From NCBI GenBank assembly GCA_010645155.1, contig CM021320.1:2242175-2306174 (forward strand): a stretch of DNA of 64,000 nucleotides, written 5' to 3'. The notes under the pieces are model-generated. The model saw nothing but the letters and a program-made list of their open reading frames with translations, did no database searches and was not told where the DNA came from. Shown piece by piece: positions 53,712 through 64,000 of the stretch. A program made the translations under genes and the position numbers. Numbering within the stretch: position 1 is the stretch's first letter; every line of letters starts with the position of its first letter. The stretch is from Tigriopus japonicus. Taxonomy: Eukaryota > Arthropoda > Copepoda > Harpacticoida > Harpacticidae.

Positions 53712-54513
53712 CAGGGCCACCAAATTTTGAAAAAAAAAATTGCCAAAAAATGTATTTTTTTGGGTAGTTTTTCTTGGAAATAATGTCATGAAATCGGATT
53801 TTTTGGTAGTTTTTTTGGTTGTTTGGTAAGTTTGTTTTTAAAGCTTTTTCTCATTGTTTACATTAAAACAGTGTGTTACAATCAGGGCCACCAAATTTAT
53901 GCAAAATATTTTGCCGAAACGTACTATTTTTGGTGGTTTTTTGAGAAATGACGTAACAAAATTGGATTTTTTTGGTATTATTAAAAATACTTTTCTCACT
54001 ATATCGCATAAAAACAGCCCTTTTATGTACATGCATCATCTAAATTTTATTTCATGGGTAGGAAAAGATGCTAAAATGACCATATTTTGTCGCAATTATC
54101 ACATTATAACAGCTTCTATTCTTATTTTGATTTTGGACATCCTTTTTGTTGATCACTCTCAACGGAAGAGGCATTATTTCTACATTCTTTCAAAATTTTC
54201 CCTTTTTTTGTATTTTTCGACAAAAAATGCACATTGTTTGTGACTACAATGTAAAATACCATTTATAACAACCCAGCGGGCCTGAGGATTAACTAAATAT
54301 ACCTGTTAAAAATTTAAAAAAAAACCGCTATCTTTTTGCTTCTTTATCTTGACTTTGACGTGAAATCAAACAATTTTCCATGTCATATCCTTTAAAACAG
54401 GCAATTTTTGCACATTTATTTAAGTTTTTCCTCATTTATGTAATTTTGGACAAAAATCGCAGATTTTGGTAATTACATTGTAAAATGTAATTCACATTTA
54501 TCTGGTGGCCCTG
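53712..54513. mobile_element. hAT-like element A, 802 bp, 8-bp target duplication CTCATGAG
   Basis: The left end is CAGGGCCACCAAAT and the right end GGTGGCCCTG. CTCATGAG flanks both (53704-53711 and 54514-54521). The first 176 bp or so is duplicated in tandem: CAGGGCCACCAAAT occurs again at 53887, followed by similar sequence, while only one right end exists. The forward frame at 53854-54243 shows no transposase motif. The element is non-autonomous. Confidence 0.85.
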
Positions 54514-54644
54514 CTCATGAGTAGGGACAGGAACTTAAGACGAATAAACTTATTCGTCCTTTTTCGTCTTTTTTTTCTTCTTTTTGGCCTTTATTCGTCG
54601 CGAATTTTTTTCGTCTAATTTGGATTTTATTCGTCTTTTTTCGT

Positions 54645-55309
54645 CTAATAGGACATGTAAAAGGTTGCTTCAAGTGAGCGTTTTAAATCATTCCGCGGGC
54701 GGCAAAACAGGGCCGTTGGCTGTGCTGAGCTGCTCAGCCCATTTTGGCGAATCCAAGTTTTTCCCATTTTAACGTGCATTTGATGATTCTAGGTCCCTGG
54801 AAACGATCTAAATTTTACGTTTTGATCCCTCTGCTTTCACTTGGTTGAAAATATGCCCAATTTCTTTGCTTGAAAATGATACAGAAAAGATTAGATCTTA
54901 ACAGAAAGAAGCGTTAAAAAATATTGCATTTCTCTATATGTTAAGTATTTTGAAATATTGAAATGATTCTTTGGAACCCATTGAATAAATCAGCATCTTA
55001 ATATTAGTGTTTGGATCAATGTTAAGTCCTATTTTTGCAATAGCACAAGGCCTGCTTACTTGCTTTTAAATCAATCACCCTAATATTATTTTTTGCATAT
55101 TATTGACCCAATTCCAGCCAAGGTATCCTTAAGTGAAATACCGATCGTTTCCAAGGACCTAGAATCATCAAATGCTCGTCAAAATGGGAAAAACTTGGAT
55201 TCGCCAAAATGGGCTGAGCAACGCAGCACAGCCAACGGCCTTGTTTTGCCGCCCGCGGAACGATTTAAAACGCTCACTTGGAGCAACCTTGTGCATGTCT
55301 AATTGGCCA
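54645..55309. repeat. Foldback inside element B, arms about 165 bp
   Basis: The left arm (54645-54813) contains 'caagtgagcgttttaaatca', 'ggcaaaacagggccgttggc' and 'gattctaggtccctggaaac'. The right arm (55146-55309) is the reverse complement with about 85-90% agreement by eye. The spacer is about 330 bp. A third, partial relative is at 51000-51090. Confidence 0.8.
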
Positions 55310-55710
55310 GAAATTTGGATTTTCTTAGATTTCAAGCGCTTGCAGCGGTTTTTTTCAATTTTCCAAGCAAATAAAAACTTCAAAGAATTGTCAGTTGCGG
55401 TTTTGCACAAACAAAATACAATCCACACTTATAAAATAACTTGTACTCGTACAGTTGCTCGACAGACACAGAAAGAAAAGATCACTATTGGGTTGAAAAG
55501 GCCATCAGAACACTTCTTGGATTTGCAAATTTGATTTTAAGTATAGCTGTACTAAAAACGTTCCTTTAAAAAGGCATTTTTATCTCTTGGTTTTTATTTG
55601 ACATATGTACTACTAGCTAATTCTTACTCGTTAGGTACTTCATTTTTTTAAGTTTTCTAGATTTCGCCGTTTTTGTCAGTCATATTAGTTCAGACAGATT
55701 GGTCCTTATC

Positions 55711-56168
55711 AAAGAAGAATGTTAACTGAAGGTTACAAAAATTGTCACTAGATGGAGTCAAAACAGGGGCAAAGTCCCTTGATTTCAATTCTATCCTCAA
55801 CTTTGATTTTTCACCAAAATTGCAGCTTCCATCTTAAAATGGATTTTCTTCATATTTTGAGCCTTTTGGAGCTCAGCTACGATATCAATGTGTTCAAAAA
55901 GTAAAAAGTCTCACTGATTAATCACAAGTTGAGGCTAAATATTAACCACAAGCACCCACAAATGCTTCTATCTAAAGATGGCGCTGATTGTCATTTTTCT
56001 CTTTGATTGAAGCTCAACTTTGCTTCCTTCAGAGGGCTTGCTCTGATGGCAGAGTTGTTCATTTTGAGAACAAGAGAGGGCACCCAAGTAGGATATGTTA
56101 AGGGCATGCTAAATCATGTAAGAGCCATCTAGGTGAAGCGAATGTTAGTTTTCTCTAAAATCCTAAGT
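55711..56168 (+). repeat. Dispersed repeat DR-B, forward copy with empty MITE site
   Basis: It aligns along its length with 10891-11530 but lacks the 166-bp insertion. The unbroken site reads 'atatgttaagggcatgct' near 56093. It lies inside element B, so either B captured it or it inserted into B. Confidence 0.85.
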
Positions 56169-56262
56169 AGGGACATACATAACGTCTATTTTGTGGGAGC
56201 AGCTTTAAACGTATTTTTCGTCTGGACGGGCATTTAATTTTTGTTCTTTCTTATAAAATAGG

Positions 56263-56608
56263 TAGTGATGGACCGAAAGCGCTTTTGGCCAAAATTGCGG
56301 CCAAATTTTCGGTTTCGGTTTCGGTTATGCCTACCGAAACCGAAAGCAGACATGCACTATAAAGGACGGAGTGTGACAACAAAATCGAAAAAAAATTGTC
56401 CAAAAACCACAGAAATTCAAGTTTCCCGATTTTTCAAAATCTACGCCCTACCCAACATCGAACACATGAGCAATTTAATTTTTAAGGTGGATTTTGCATT
56501 TACACAATTTTGTAGTCAGCTGCTTTCGGTTTCAGTTTCGGTTTCGGTTAAGCCCTCTTTCGGCCGAAACTTTCGGTTTCGGTTATGAGCCCTTTCGGTC
56601 CATCACTA
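56263..56608. mobile_element. hAT-like MITE, 346 bp, exact 8-bp duplication AAAATAGG
   Basis: The left end, TAGTGATGGACCGAAAG, is the exact reverse complement of the right end. AAAATAGG flanks both sides (56255-56262 and 56609-56616). Subterminal arrays of GGTTTC/CCGAAA units read inwards from both ends. The forward frame at 56265-56588 is only the element read through. It is nested inside element B. Confidence 0.95.
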
Positions 56609-56615
56609 AAAATAG

Positions 56616-56823
56616 GTTCATTCACCTTTTTGTGAAATTAATTCGATTTTTTCCATTTTGAAAGTTTTTTTTTCTTCTTTTCAGTCTGTTGGGAACTTCG
56701 TCTTTTTTCGTTTAATCGGTCAATTTTATTCGTCTTTTTTCGTCTAATCAAGCAATTCTATTCGTCTTTTTTCGTTTAATTTGACAGTTTTATTCGTTTT
56801 AACTTCCTGTTCCTACTCATGAG
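56616..56823. repeat. Right subterminal array of element B
   Basis: Four diverged units built on 'attcgtcttttttcgt(c/t)taat' occur in the same orientation as the left array, leading to the right TIR. Confidence 0.7.
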
Positions 56824-57058
56824 GATCTTTAGTTCGACCAGTGAAGTCCTCTCTTCGTTTTCGGGCTCCTTCATTGTTTTATTTGTTGCCCATTCGTCTT
56901 CGTTGGTAAAATGTAGCGGCTGATCCTACATGTTGTGTAGCTGTTCGAACAGCGTTTGAGCCAGGAATTGGACAAATCTTTAAAAACTATTCCTGATCAA
57001 CCCGCTTTTCAAGGGCAATGTAGAATTGCCAAAAGAAAATTATTGTTAGACCAAATAT
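56824..57058 (+). pseudogene. LINE ORF2 tail relic, right part of the split copy
   Basis: It continues the copy at 53636. The pieces are RAPSLFYLLPIRLRW (about 56862-56908), then in a shifted frame FEQRLSQELDKSLKTIPDQP (about 56943-57003) and KLLLDQIF at the end, equivalent to RAPSLFNLLP, ...KFLNTIPDQP and NSLVDQIS in the copy at 26379-26850. At least two frameshifts or stops are present. A MITE begins directly at 57059. Confidence 0.85.
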
Positions 57059-57396
57059 TTGTGATTGAACAAAAGGGCTCATAACCGAAACCGAAAGTTT
57101 CGGCCGAAAGAGGGCTCAACCGAAACCGAAACCGAAAGCAGCTGACTGCAAAATTGTAAAAGTGCAAAATCTACCTTAAAAAATTAAATCGCTATTGTTT
57201 TTGATGTTGGGTGGACGCAAATTTTGAAAATCGGAAAACCTAAATTTCAGCGATTTTTGGACCAAAATTTTTTCGATTTTGTTGTCAAACTCCATCTTTT
57301 ATAGTGAGTGCATGTCTGCTTTCGGTTTCGGTGGGCGAAACCGAAACCGAAAATTTGGCCGCAATTTTGGCCAAAAGCGCTTTCTGTCGATCACTA
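57059..57396. mobile_element. hAT-like MITE, second copy of the AAAATAGG-type family, inverted
   Basis: This is the reverse-oriented relative of 56263-56608. Its terminal repeats have decayed to about 13 of 17 matches on the left and two changes on the right. The flanks CCAAATAT (57051-57058) and GCAAATAT (57397-57404) agree at seven of eight bases, giving its own target duplication. It inserted independently into the LINE tail. Confidence 0.88.
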
Positions 57397-58820
57397 GCAA
57401 ATATCATATACAGAGTGTACCTTCTAAATTAAGACCGAAAGTTTCCTGCCTTTAGTGCGCTAGCTTGTTTTTAATTTCAAACTTTTTGTTTAAACAAAAT
57501 GTTTTGTGCATTCTTTTGGCAAGACATTTGTTTTCAACAATTTTTTGTAAGACAATTTTAAATGTGCGAAAATGACCTCTGAACTTCAGGCTCCGCCAAC
57601 AAGATGGGTCTCCTCGGCATACCAATGGCATGCCATTGATATGTAATTTGAATTGAAGTTCATCACAATTTTTGACGCTGTAGTTGTAATCAACTATATT
57701 TTTGTTACATTTTTGAGTAATTGACCCAATTCTGTCTTACTCTAGCATTTAATGAGACCGCTTATCTTATTTATAATACCTGTATTAATAACTGTTTTCT
57801 TCATCAGAAATTCAGCGGTAAGTCTTGAAGTGCATTTTTTTAAGTCTTTTACCACCAAAGTCTGAAATAACATGGTATTGTCAGAAGAATGCATAAAAAT
57901 ATTTGAAAAATTCAACCTTACATGCATTCACGTAGATCTGTTGTGGATCTGGACTTAATGCTTTTCGACTTTGGCAAGGTAGATGGCGCTGGATAAAAGC
58001 ATAACTGCGCTTGGGTCCTATTCGTGCTGAGGTTATGGTCGTACAAGGATCTACCTCCATCAAGGACAGCCTTTCATCTACCTTTCCCCCATCCCCTCTA
58101 AGATCAGACGTGCCTCCGCTCCAACCACCTAAAAAACTGTCTGTCTACATTCTCCATGGGCCAGAAAGAATGGGTTTCCTTTGAGGACGGAATATCCTTT
58201 TCGAGGGCCTCCATGCTATCCTATTTTAGTTCATCGTGTCGGCCTTGTTCCATAATGCTCTTCAGTGGAGGTCGTCGCCTCAAGTTCGACAAACGAGAAG
58301 GCATGGGCCGCTTGCTCGTCAGAAAGGGACAGAATTAAGGTGCTCCTCCGTTCCCGCTCACCCAAAGTGACTGAAAGAGGGCGTAGTAATGGACTAATCC
58401 TAGCAGGAGTCGAGTGCGTATGAGCACGCATGTCGAGGGCCTCCGTTGGCTCCGTGGTGCGCCGGTTGATCCCTTTCGGTGGTCCACTCTGAAGCCAAAA
58501 CATCGAGGTTGTCGGAGGAGTTGCGAGTGTACTTGTGTGTGGGCACATCACCAGGACGATTCGGGACGACTTTGTTGTCCTCGCTGTTGTTGTACCACCA
58601 CGCGCTCGAGCTTGATGTGTGGGAGTGGGAGCGAGCAAACAAGGAAGAAGAAAATTGGGCTTCGAATGGGCGTCAATTCGAACTGAGAGACACAAGCCAC
58701 GAGTGCCTGATCTTTTTCATTGGCAAGCTAACTAAAATATCGGAGTGAAGTGCGCCTCGAACCTTTGAATAATAACCAGAAAATTGACAATACGAATTGA
58801 AAGCTAGATATATTTGGAAT
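57397..58820. other. Intergenic, increasing G+C towards 58.8 kb
   Basis: From about 58000 the sequence becomes richer in G+C and CpG than the rest of the window. Overlapping frames on both strands at 58231-58748 are probably composition-driven. This may be the promoter region of the exon that follows. Confidence 0.4.
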
Positions 58821-59004
58821 ATGGCTTCAGAGGATGTTGTGACCTCTTTCGAGGCCGTGTCTTTGAATGAAGAGAGAAAGTCTCGGGAGGCCTCTGCTAC
58901 TTCTTCAGTTGAATCAGCCACACTTCGGGCATCCTCAGCCCATCCCCTTTCCAGGAACGGAATCAAATCTGCTCCGGTGGATCATCAATCGAACAAATTA
59001 TCAG
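58821..59004 (+). CDS. Candidate first coding exon, 61 residues plus one base
   Basis: The ATG has A at -3 and G at +4. The peptide begins MASEDVVTSFEAVSLNEER, is rich in Ser, Ala and Glu, and ends at HQSNKLS followed by a strong donor, TCAG|GTAAAG, at 59004/59005. Read without splicing, the frame stops four codons later. It reads like the disordered N-terminus of an intracellular protein. No family is recognisable, and I could not locate the next exon. The opposite strand is also partly open (58966-58673), which lowers confidence. Confidence 0.4.
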
Positions 59005-62000
59005 GTAAAGCCGGGTAACTCAATTTCAACGATGGTTCAATGGGAACGATGGACTTCCTGTCCCCCATCGTGTCTAAAATGCCAATTAATGGCAAAGAAA
59101 TTTGCGCGCTTCTTAAAATTCCTCGGAAATTTGACATTATGGTTTTGAAATCTTACCTCTCATGGATAAGAATTGTTTGCGTGTCGAAAGTAGTTTCGCT
59201 CTACTCGAAGCAGAAGCAGACTTGTGTCTCTTGGGAGTGTACCCCCCAGAATTGTGCTTCATAAGGTTGATTTCCTTCGGAGGCAAGCCCAACGGATATC
59301 ATTGGCAAATCCATTTTTGAGCAACTTTTCCATAGGAAGATCGATCCTCTTTTCCTTGCCAATGCTTCCGTAGCATCCGAAATGCACGCACGTAAAGGTC
59401 CCAACAACATCAATAAGAAAAAAGGTCACTACGTGGGAGCTTAATCCTCGGAATGATCAGATTCCCGAATGACAAAAAGGAAGTGACTCCATGTTTGACT
59501 TTGGTTGCATGTCACCATAAAAGTCGGTCTCGTATTTGTGGCTACTACAACCTCGGCCCTTTGGCCCGATCCATGAAGAAGTTGACAAAACAATCAGACC
59601 ACCAGTAGCCCACTTAGACCTAGCGTATTACACGTTTGGTCTGAGTTTGAGGGAGGAACTTGACATGCGTTGTAAAGGAAAACACCAGAAACCAACGACT
59701 ACGTAAAAGCACCCCTCACAGTCTGTGTATCCCCGTGATGGAAACAAATCCGCAATACCATAACGTCTCAGTACTATAACGTAGCTTTCTTTCTGCCGTT
59801 TTAGCTCCAAACAAACCACCCTCTCCTCCCATCATCTTGTGAGGAACACTTCCTTTAGGGTAGAAATTTTGGTTTTGGCATTCCCTCTTGATTTGCTCGA
59901 CTAGAACATTGATACTGTCAGAGAACTAGAAACAAACAAAACACAAAACAAAACAACAGTTAACCAAACTTGTGTCATATCAAGTGGAAAATACTCGTAG
60001 TATGATGGTTAATCTAACAGTGTTGTAATTTTGCAATGCTGCCCTGAAGTTTCTTCCTTACCGTTCCCAATTTATGATCCAACCATCCAGGACTAGATGC
60101 GTCGTTAATTTTTCTTGAATTTAAGTTGTAATATCAAAATTTAAGTCTTGAGGACTGTCTAGGATAATAGTGTCGATACAATACGGAAAAGGGCTTTTTT
60201 GTAGCGACAAAAATGGAACTTGCTCACCCATCACTTTAAAACGCTCATGGCTTTTCGAAGATTAGACGTGACATGAAAGTAATGCCATAATTGTTGACGA
60301 ATAATGGCTAAAGCTGCATGGCGCTACAAATGGAGTAGACCTCTAGATTGTTGCGGTTCCCTCCTTCATGGAAACCAGATCCCTTCCCTTTCTTTTCCAT
60401 CCTCGTCAATTAACAATGAGATCTTGTTCAGCTGCATTTGCATGGACGATGATTTACCATCCATGTATGTCATTCAACCACGGCATGCATCATTATTGCT
60501 CCCTTTGCATTTTTCCACCAATCAATGCACTAGACTACCAAACAGCTTCATTCACTGCAAATGCAAACATTGGCCCAGAAAAGAATAGAGCCATTTCATC
60601 TGAAGATCATTTTACAAACAATGAGTTTTCTCTCAGGGAGCTCTAGCAAATGTGAGAAGATTCACGCCTTTAATAACCAGAAAAGTGCTAAAGTGTAATG
60701 AAGCACATGATGCTCGTTCCAATGTCAAAATGGTTTTAGTTGAATTTGATTCCCTTCAACAACATTCAGGGGGAGGCTGAAAGGGAGTGGTAAAAGATTC
60801 TCGATTATCTTCCCGAATTTCTTGACGTTTTAGGGCACGGTCCCAGATGACTCATTCTGATACAGTACGAGGGATCTAATATTCTCTGTGGGATTAGGAG
60901 CAAGAAGACCGACTGTAGTACTGTAATAGCAATAACGGAGCGTTTTTACACACTTGAATTGGACGTGCATCGAATTCGGCTCCATCCTCCAGGATGCTGC
61001 CCATTGTTCAATTTTCGTCAAGATTCACTATTGCACTCAGAGGCATTCGTTTCAAGACAGGAAGTGACCCTGAAATTGAGACGGAAGGAAGTGCCGGTCC
61101 TTATAGACCCTGGCCACCACTTACTTTTTTATGAGTGGGATGTTTTGGTCAAGATCAATGGAATCTACAGGATGAAAGAAGTCAGACGTTGGGAAAGAAA
61201 CGATTTAGATCAAATTGATGATTTAGCTCATTCTACGATTGAAATGTGGTTCCTAAAGTTTGGGACATTTGAGTTCAGTGGATTCTCATTCTACAATGGT
61301 TGCTTTGTCGAAGGTGCATTTGGAAGAGATTGATGGGAGGAAAGACACGAGGGTACAGCTCTCAATGTTTATAACAGAAACCAGTTGTTTCGCTTGCCCT
61401 CGACCTCTTGCTCAATTCGGAAGTATGACCTCAATCTTCATCGAATTCTTGAACAAAATTTTGACAACTGGTCCTTCTAGGGCGTTCAGAGCAAGCTTTG
61501 GACATCCAAACGTCTAATCATTAGAATCCACAATTATGATCTGTGAGCTCCATTTGGGTGTTTGTATCCAATTACTCCTCTATGATTTGAGCACGACTAT
61601 GGAGAACGAGAGAGGGGTCTTTTGATGAATTGCAATTCTGGGGAGTTGGCCACGAGCAAAGTGAATAATGCTAAGAAAACTCCACAGCCAAGCCAAAGAG
61701 GGCCCTTTGAAGCGCACCTCCAACAGTGAAGGAATAATTTTTGCACAAGGAAACTTGTTTCAAAATATGGAAGACCGTCGTCGTCGTGGTCGTCCTCCAC
61801 AGGAAGTCATTTCATTAGCGAGGTCACCTCAAGTCTTCCCTGAAAAGGATTGAGCTGAGCCTGACTCGTTCTTGCCGACAGCAATACGATCAGAGGTCAT
61901 CCACCTCCTGATCACCTTTTCAACAATTAACTGAGAAGACAACTTTCGAGGCCTGTTTTTGAGATGAAATGCACATTTAGGCCAAGGCTCCATGCAATCA

Positions 62001-63265
62001 AAAAACTTGTAGCGACACCAACCTGCGAAAATAAACTTGCGCCCGCGTCTTGAAAGCCCATGATTACTTTGGGCCACGGTTGGTATCTATCTAATGAATT
62101 GCAGATTGGCATGCACACATTCTAACAAGATTCTTGGACGGACTAAGAGATGAGATGAGGGTGCAAGATTCCTTTTTTCAGCATCCCACGTCCCAGTCCT
62201 AGTTCAAGGAAGTTGAACTTGAAATGGTCCCTTCTTGGCCATTTAGACGCATGCGCAGACATTTCATGTCACATTCTGCTCAACGGAACATTTGGGAAGG
62301 GAGGGCAGCAGCAGGAAGTGGGCCAGGATGAAAGAGGAATATCCAGACCCATCCTGAAGGGCAACAAAAAGGAAGATAGATATTCACGTATTCATTGCAG
62401 TTCTTTACACCGAAATAGGCGCCGTAGCCAAAAATACCAAGCACTTCCATTCTTAGTTGAATTTTCCTTTACTCGAAGAGTTTTGGAAAACCAACCAGAT
62501 AGATATTGAAGTACCGCTCTACCCAAAATTTGCGTACAATATAAGCTAAGGGTACTACTTTATCAGACATTGTTTGCTGAGAATGTTATATGAAATCTAA
62601 TCAAGAGTATTTAGCTACACCGATCTTTTCAGTAAAAAAAGGTTGCGTGATAATGTTTTGGAATATGCCGTTCGGATTACAGAAAAAGAGAAAAACTGAA
62701 AGCTCTTATAGGCCTTAAGAATCTTTATATAGACCTACAGAGAACGTCATTTAGATTGAACTTAGTAGCCGCGCGAACAAGAAACATTTTTTCACATGCT
62801 AATTGTTATATGACTGATGTCAAATTGTAAAAAATCGATTTCTTAAAAAAATGGGTGAAAATGGTGCGCATGCAACAATGTGCAAACACGTATTTTACAA
62901 GAATAAAAAAATACGTGAAGACGTTCGAAAGCTGAATTCTGAGGAAGCTAGCACCTCTAAGCACAACTTATTTTTTTGTGCATTCATTATTGTGCAAATT
63001 ATCTTGAAATGTTATGTAATAGCAAGCTAATAATCTAACCAAATATGATGATACACCGTAGACAAGGTTATGATGAACAATACTGATAGTGTTGTGGGTG
63101 AAAAAAAGTTACTAGAAATGCTAAATTTTCCTCCATTTTGATCATTTAGCAGCATATTCATATATTTGGGTTTATCTTTAGTGCAGTAAAGAGCTTGGCC
63201 TAGAAAGATCTAGAATGGTTGCAACCAAATTCTGCTCGGCGTTGTTCAATTAAGTTTGACAATGT
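59005..63265. other. Non-coding as far as can be seen; possible intron of the preceding exon
   Basis: Many short frames occur on both strands, none with a recognisable motif and most overlapping an equally open opposite strand. No repeat family from the rest of the window is obvious here. The stretch from 59 to 62.5 kb is less AT-rich than the rest and could contain small exons that I cannot identify by eye. Confidence 0.35.
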
Positions 63266-63555
63266 GGAAGAACATTATTTTGTTTTGTTTTTTGTGGAGT
63301 CAAAACGTAGCTTCACACCTGTGATCTGTTAAAGACTGTCCGCTACGAGGGGATATTGCCGCTCCAATAACAGGCATTTTTATCTCACCCTCGGGAATGA
63401 CCCCAGGTTTGCCCATTTAAGCCGTCAAAAGCCGTGACTACTGCATGTAACTTAATACCACAGGCCACTAGGACTCGGCAACCCCGGGATTCGAACCAGG
63501 GATATTGCGAGTAGGTGGCGAATGCTCAACCCCCTACGATACGACTGCTTGACGC
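63266..63555 (-). mobile_element. tRNA-headed SINE
   Basis: On the reverse strand the 5' part (63555 to about 63475) is tRNA-like. It has an A-box-like TCGTAGGGGGTTGAGCATTCG, a T-arm with B-box CTGGTTCGAATCCCGG and a spacing close to a tRNA. A non-tRNA body follows, and the 3' end is A-rich (AAAACAAAACAAAATAATG, to about 63266). The cloverleaf is imperfect and the element continues well past the tRNA part, so I call a SINE and not a tRNA gene. A body fragment recurs at 32780-32861. Confidence 0.7.
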
Positions 63556-64000
63556 GGAAGAATACTAACGTAAAAAAGACGTTTGTTTGTGTCCTGATTG
63601 GTTTCTCAAAACTAGCAAAAAACACTAAAAAATACGAGCAAAATCATTTATAGAGTTAAACACTTCTTTTGTGTTTTTCCTTACCCCGTTTTATTTTGCG
63701 TACACTGTACACTCAAAATAGCCATCCCCGATTATGAATTCAGAACAGGTAAGCTTCGTTTTAGACAGTTAATGACTTCGACTCTAGTCAAAGATGGATA
63801 TTTTTACTGCAATTAAAAATACACTAAATAAAGATCTTATTGACCTAAACACGTTTCTGGAAAGCTATTCTTGGTTTCAAGTTTCCACAATTTCCACAAA
63901 AGAATACATAAAACAATTATATGTACTACCAGAGTCATCCGTATAAGGCGTCCCATATCAACCAAAAACTACTCGAAAAACATTAATGGCTTACAAATAT
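63556..64000. other. Intergenic to window end, nothing recognised
   Basis: AT-rich, no supported frame. Confidence 0.4.

Larger units (their letters stand above)
54522..56815. mobile_element. hAT-like composite element B, 2294 bp, 8-bp target duplication CTCATGAG
   Basis: The ends are inverted repeats of about 27 bp with three mismatches: TAGGGACAGGAACTTAAG on the left and, read in reverse from the right, TAGGAACAGGAAGTTAAA, both then running into ACGAATAAA. CTCATGAG flanks both (54514-54521, shared with element A, and 56816-56823). T-rich subterminal arrays of 'ttcgtcttttttcgtctaa' lie at 54545-54655 and 56698-56795. The interior has captured a foldback (54645-55309), a DR-B repeat (55711-56168) and a MITE (56263-56608). 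No transposase is seen. Confidence 0.85.

Noticed and set aside
56265..56588. 107-residue forward frame with RFRFRL repeats
   Set aside because: It is a read-through of the MITE and its CGGTTT repeats.
58231..58695. 154-residue reverse frame rich in Thr, Arg and Pro
   Set aside because: All frames are open here because of the higher G+C content. No motif, and it competes with several other frames.
63475..63555. Possible tRNA gene with GGTTCGAATCC box
   Set aside because: The acceptor stem does not close convincingly, and related body sequence recurs at 32.8 kb, so SINE is the better call.
1..64000. CRISPR array, prokaryotic operons or phage genes
   Set aside because: The window is eukaryotic. 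The repeat spacing seen is that of transposons and microsatellites.

Overview
The window looks like arthropod nuclear DNA, probably from a crustacean and perhaps a copepod. It is AT-rich and sparse in genes. It is full of non-LTR retrotransposon relics, tRNA-headed SINEs and non-autonomous DNA transposons with terminal inverted repeats (TIRs). Its best genes are two metazoan receptor tyrosine kinases. The taxonomic call is an inference from protein style and transposon types; nothing in the sequence names a species. One assembly gap of 48 N lies at 17923-17970.

Layout. From 1 to 19 kb the window is a mosaic of repeats. It holds three copies of a long foldback element (1213-1933, 9139-9880, 9881-10704) and a 2.56 kb hAT-like element with an exact 8-bp target duplication (13449-16010). 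A deletion-derived relative of that element lies at 5289-9118 and is itself broken by a 1 kb hAT-like element (7960-8976). Dispersed repeats here show filled and empty insertion sites. From 19 to 27 kb there are three reverse-strand relics of one LINE family. Two small single-exon genes follow on the reverse strand: a single-pass membrane protein (28399-28926) and a protein with an NGR/tryptophan-rich module (30312-30812). From 31 to 37 kb there are more foldbacks, a forward-strand LINE relic, a hAT-like MITE and a mariner-type transposase fragment.

The core is at 38.3-47.1 kb. Two tandem reverse-strand genes encode seven-Ig receptor tyrosine kinases of the VEGFR/PDGFR (Pvr-like) class. Each is one uninterrupted reading frame of 1181 and 1389 residues, and only 371 bp separate them. 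A candidate first exon of a secreted protein lies just downstream at 38346-38637. The two receptors share domain order, the HGD-for-HRD catalytic-loop change and tyrosine-rich tails, so they look like an ancient tandem duplication. They would act at the plasma membrane as receptors for PDGF/VEGF-like ligands. No ligand gene is recognisable in the window.

From 48 kb to the end the window is again mostly repeats. The most striking structure spans 53.6-57.4 kb. There a LINE tail carries a perfect 24-bp palindrome, and two different hAT-like elements sit at its centre, sharing the 8-bp duplication CTCATGAG. A further MITE is nested inside one of them and its inverted sister lies next door. A candidate first coding exon is at 58821-59004, and a tRNA-headed SINE is at 63266-63555. 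I saw no true tRNA, rRNA or CRISPR feature.
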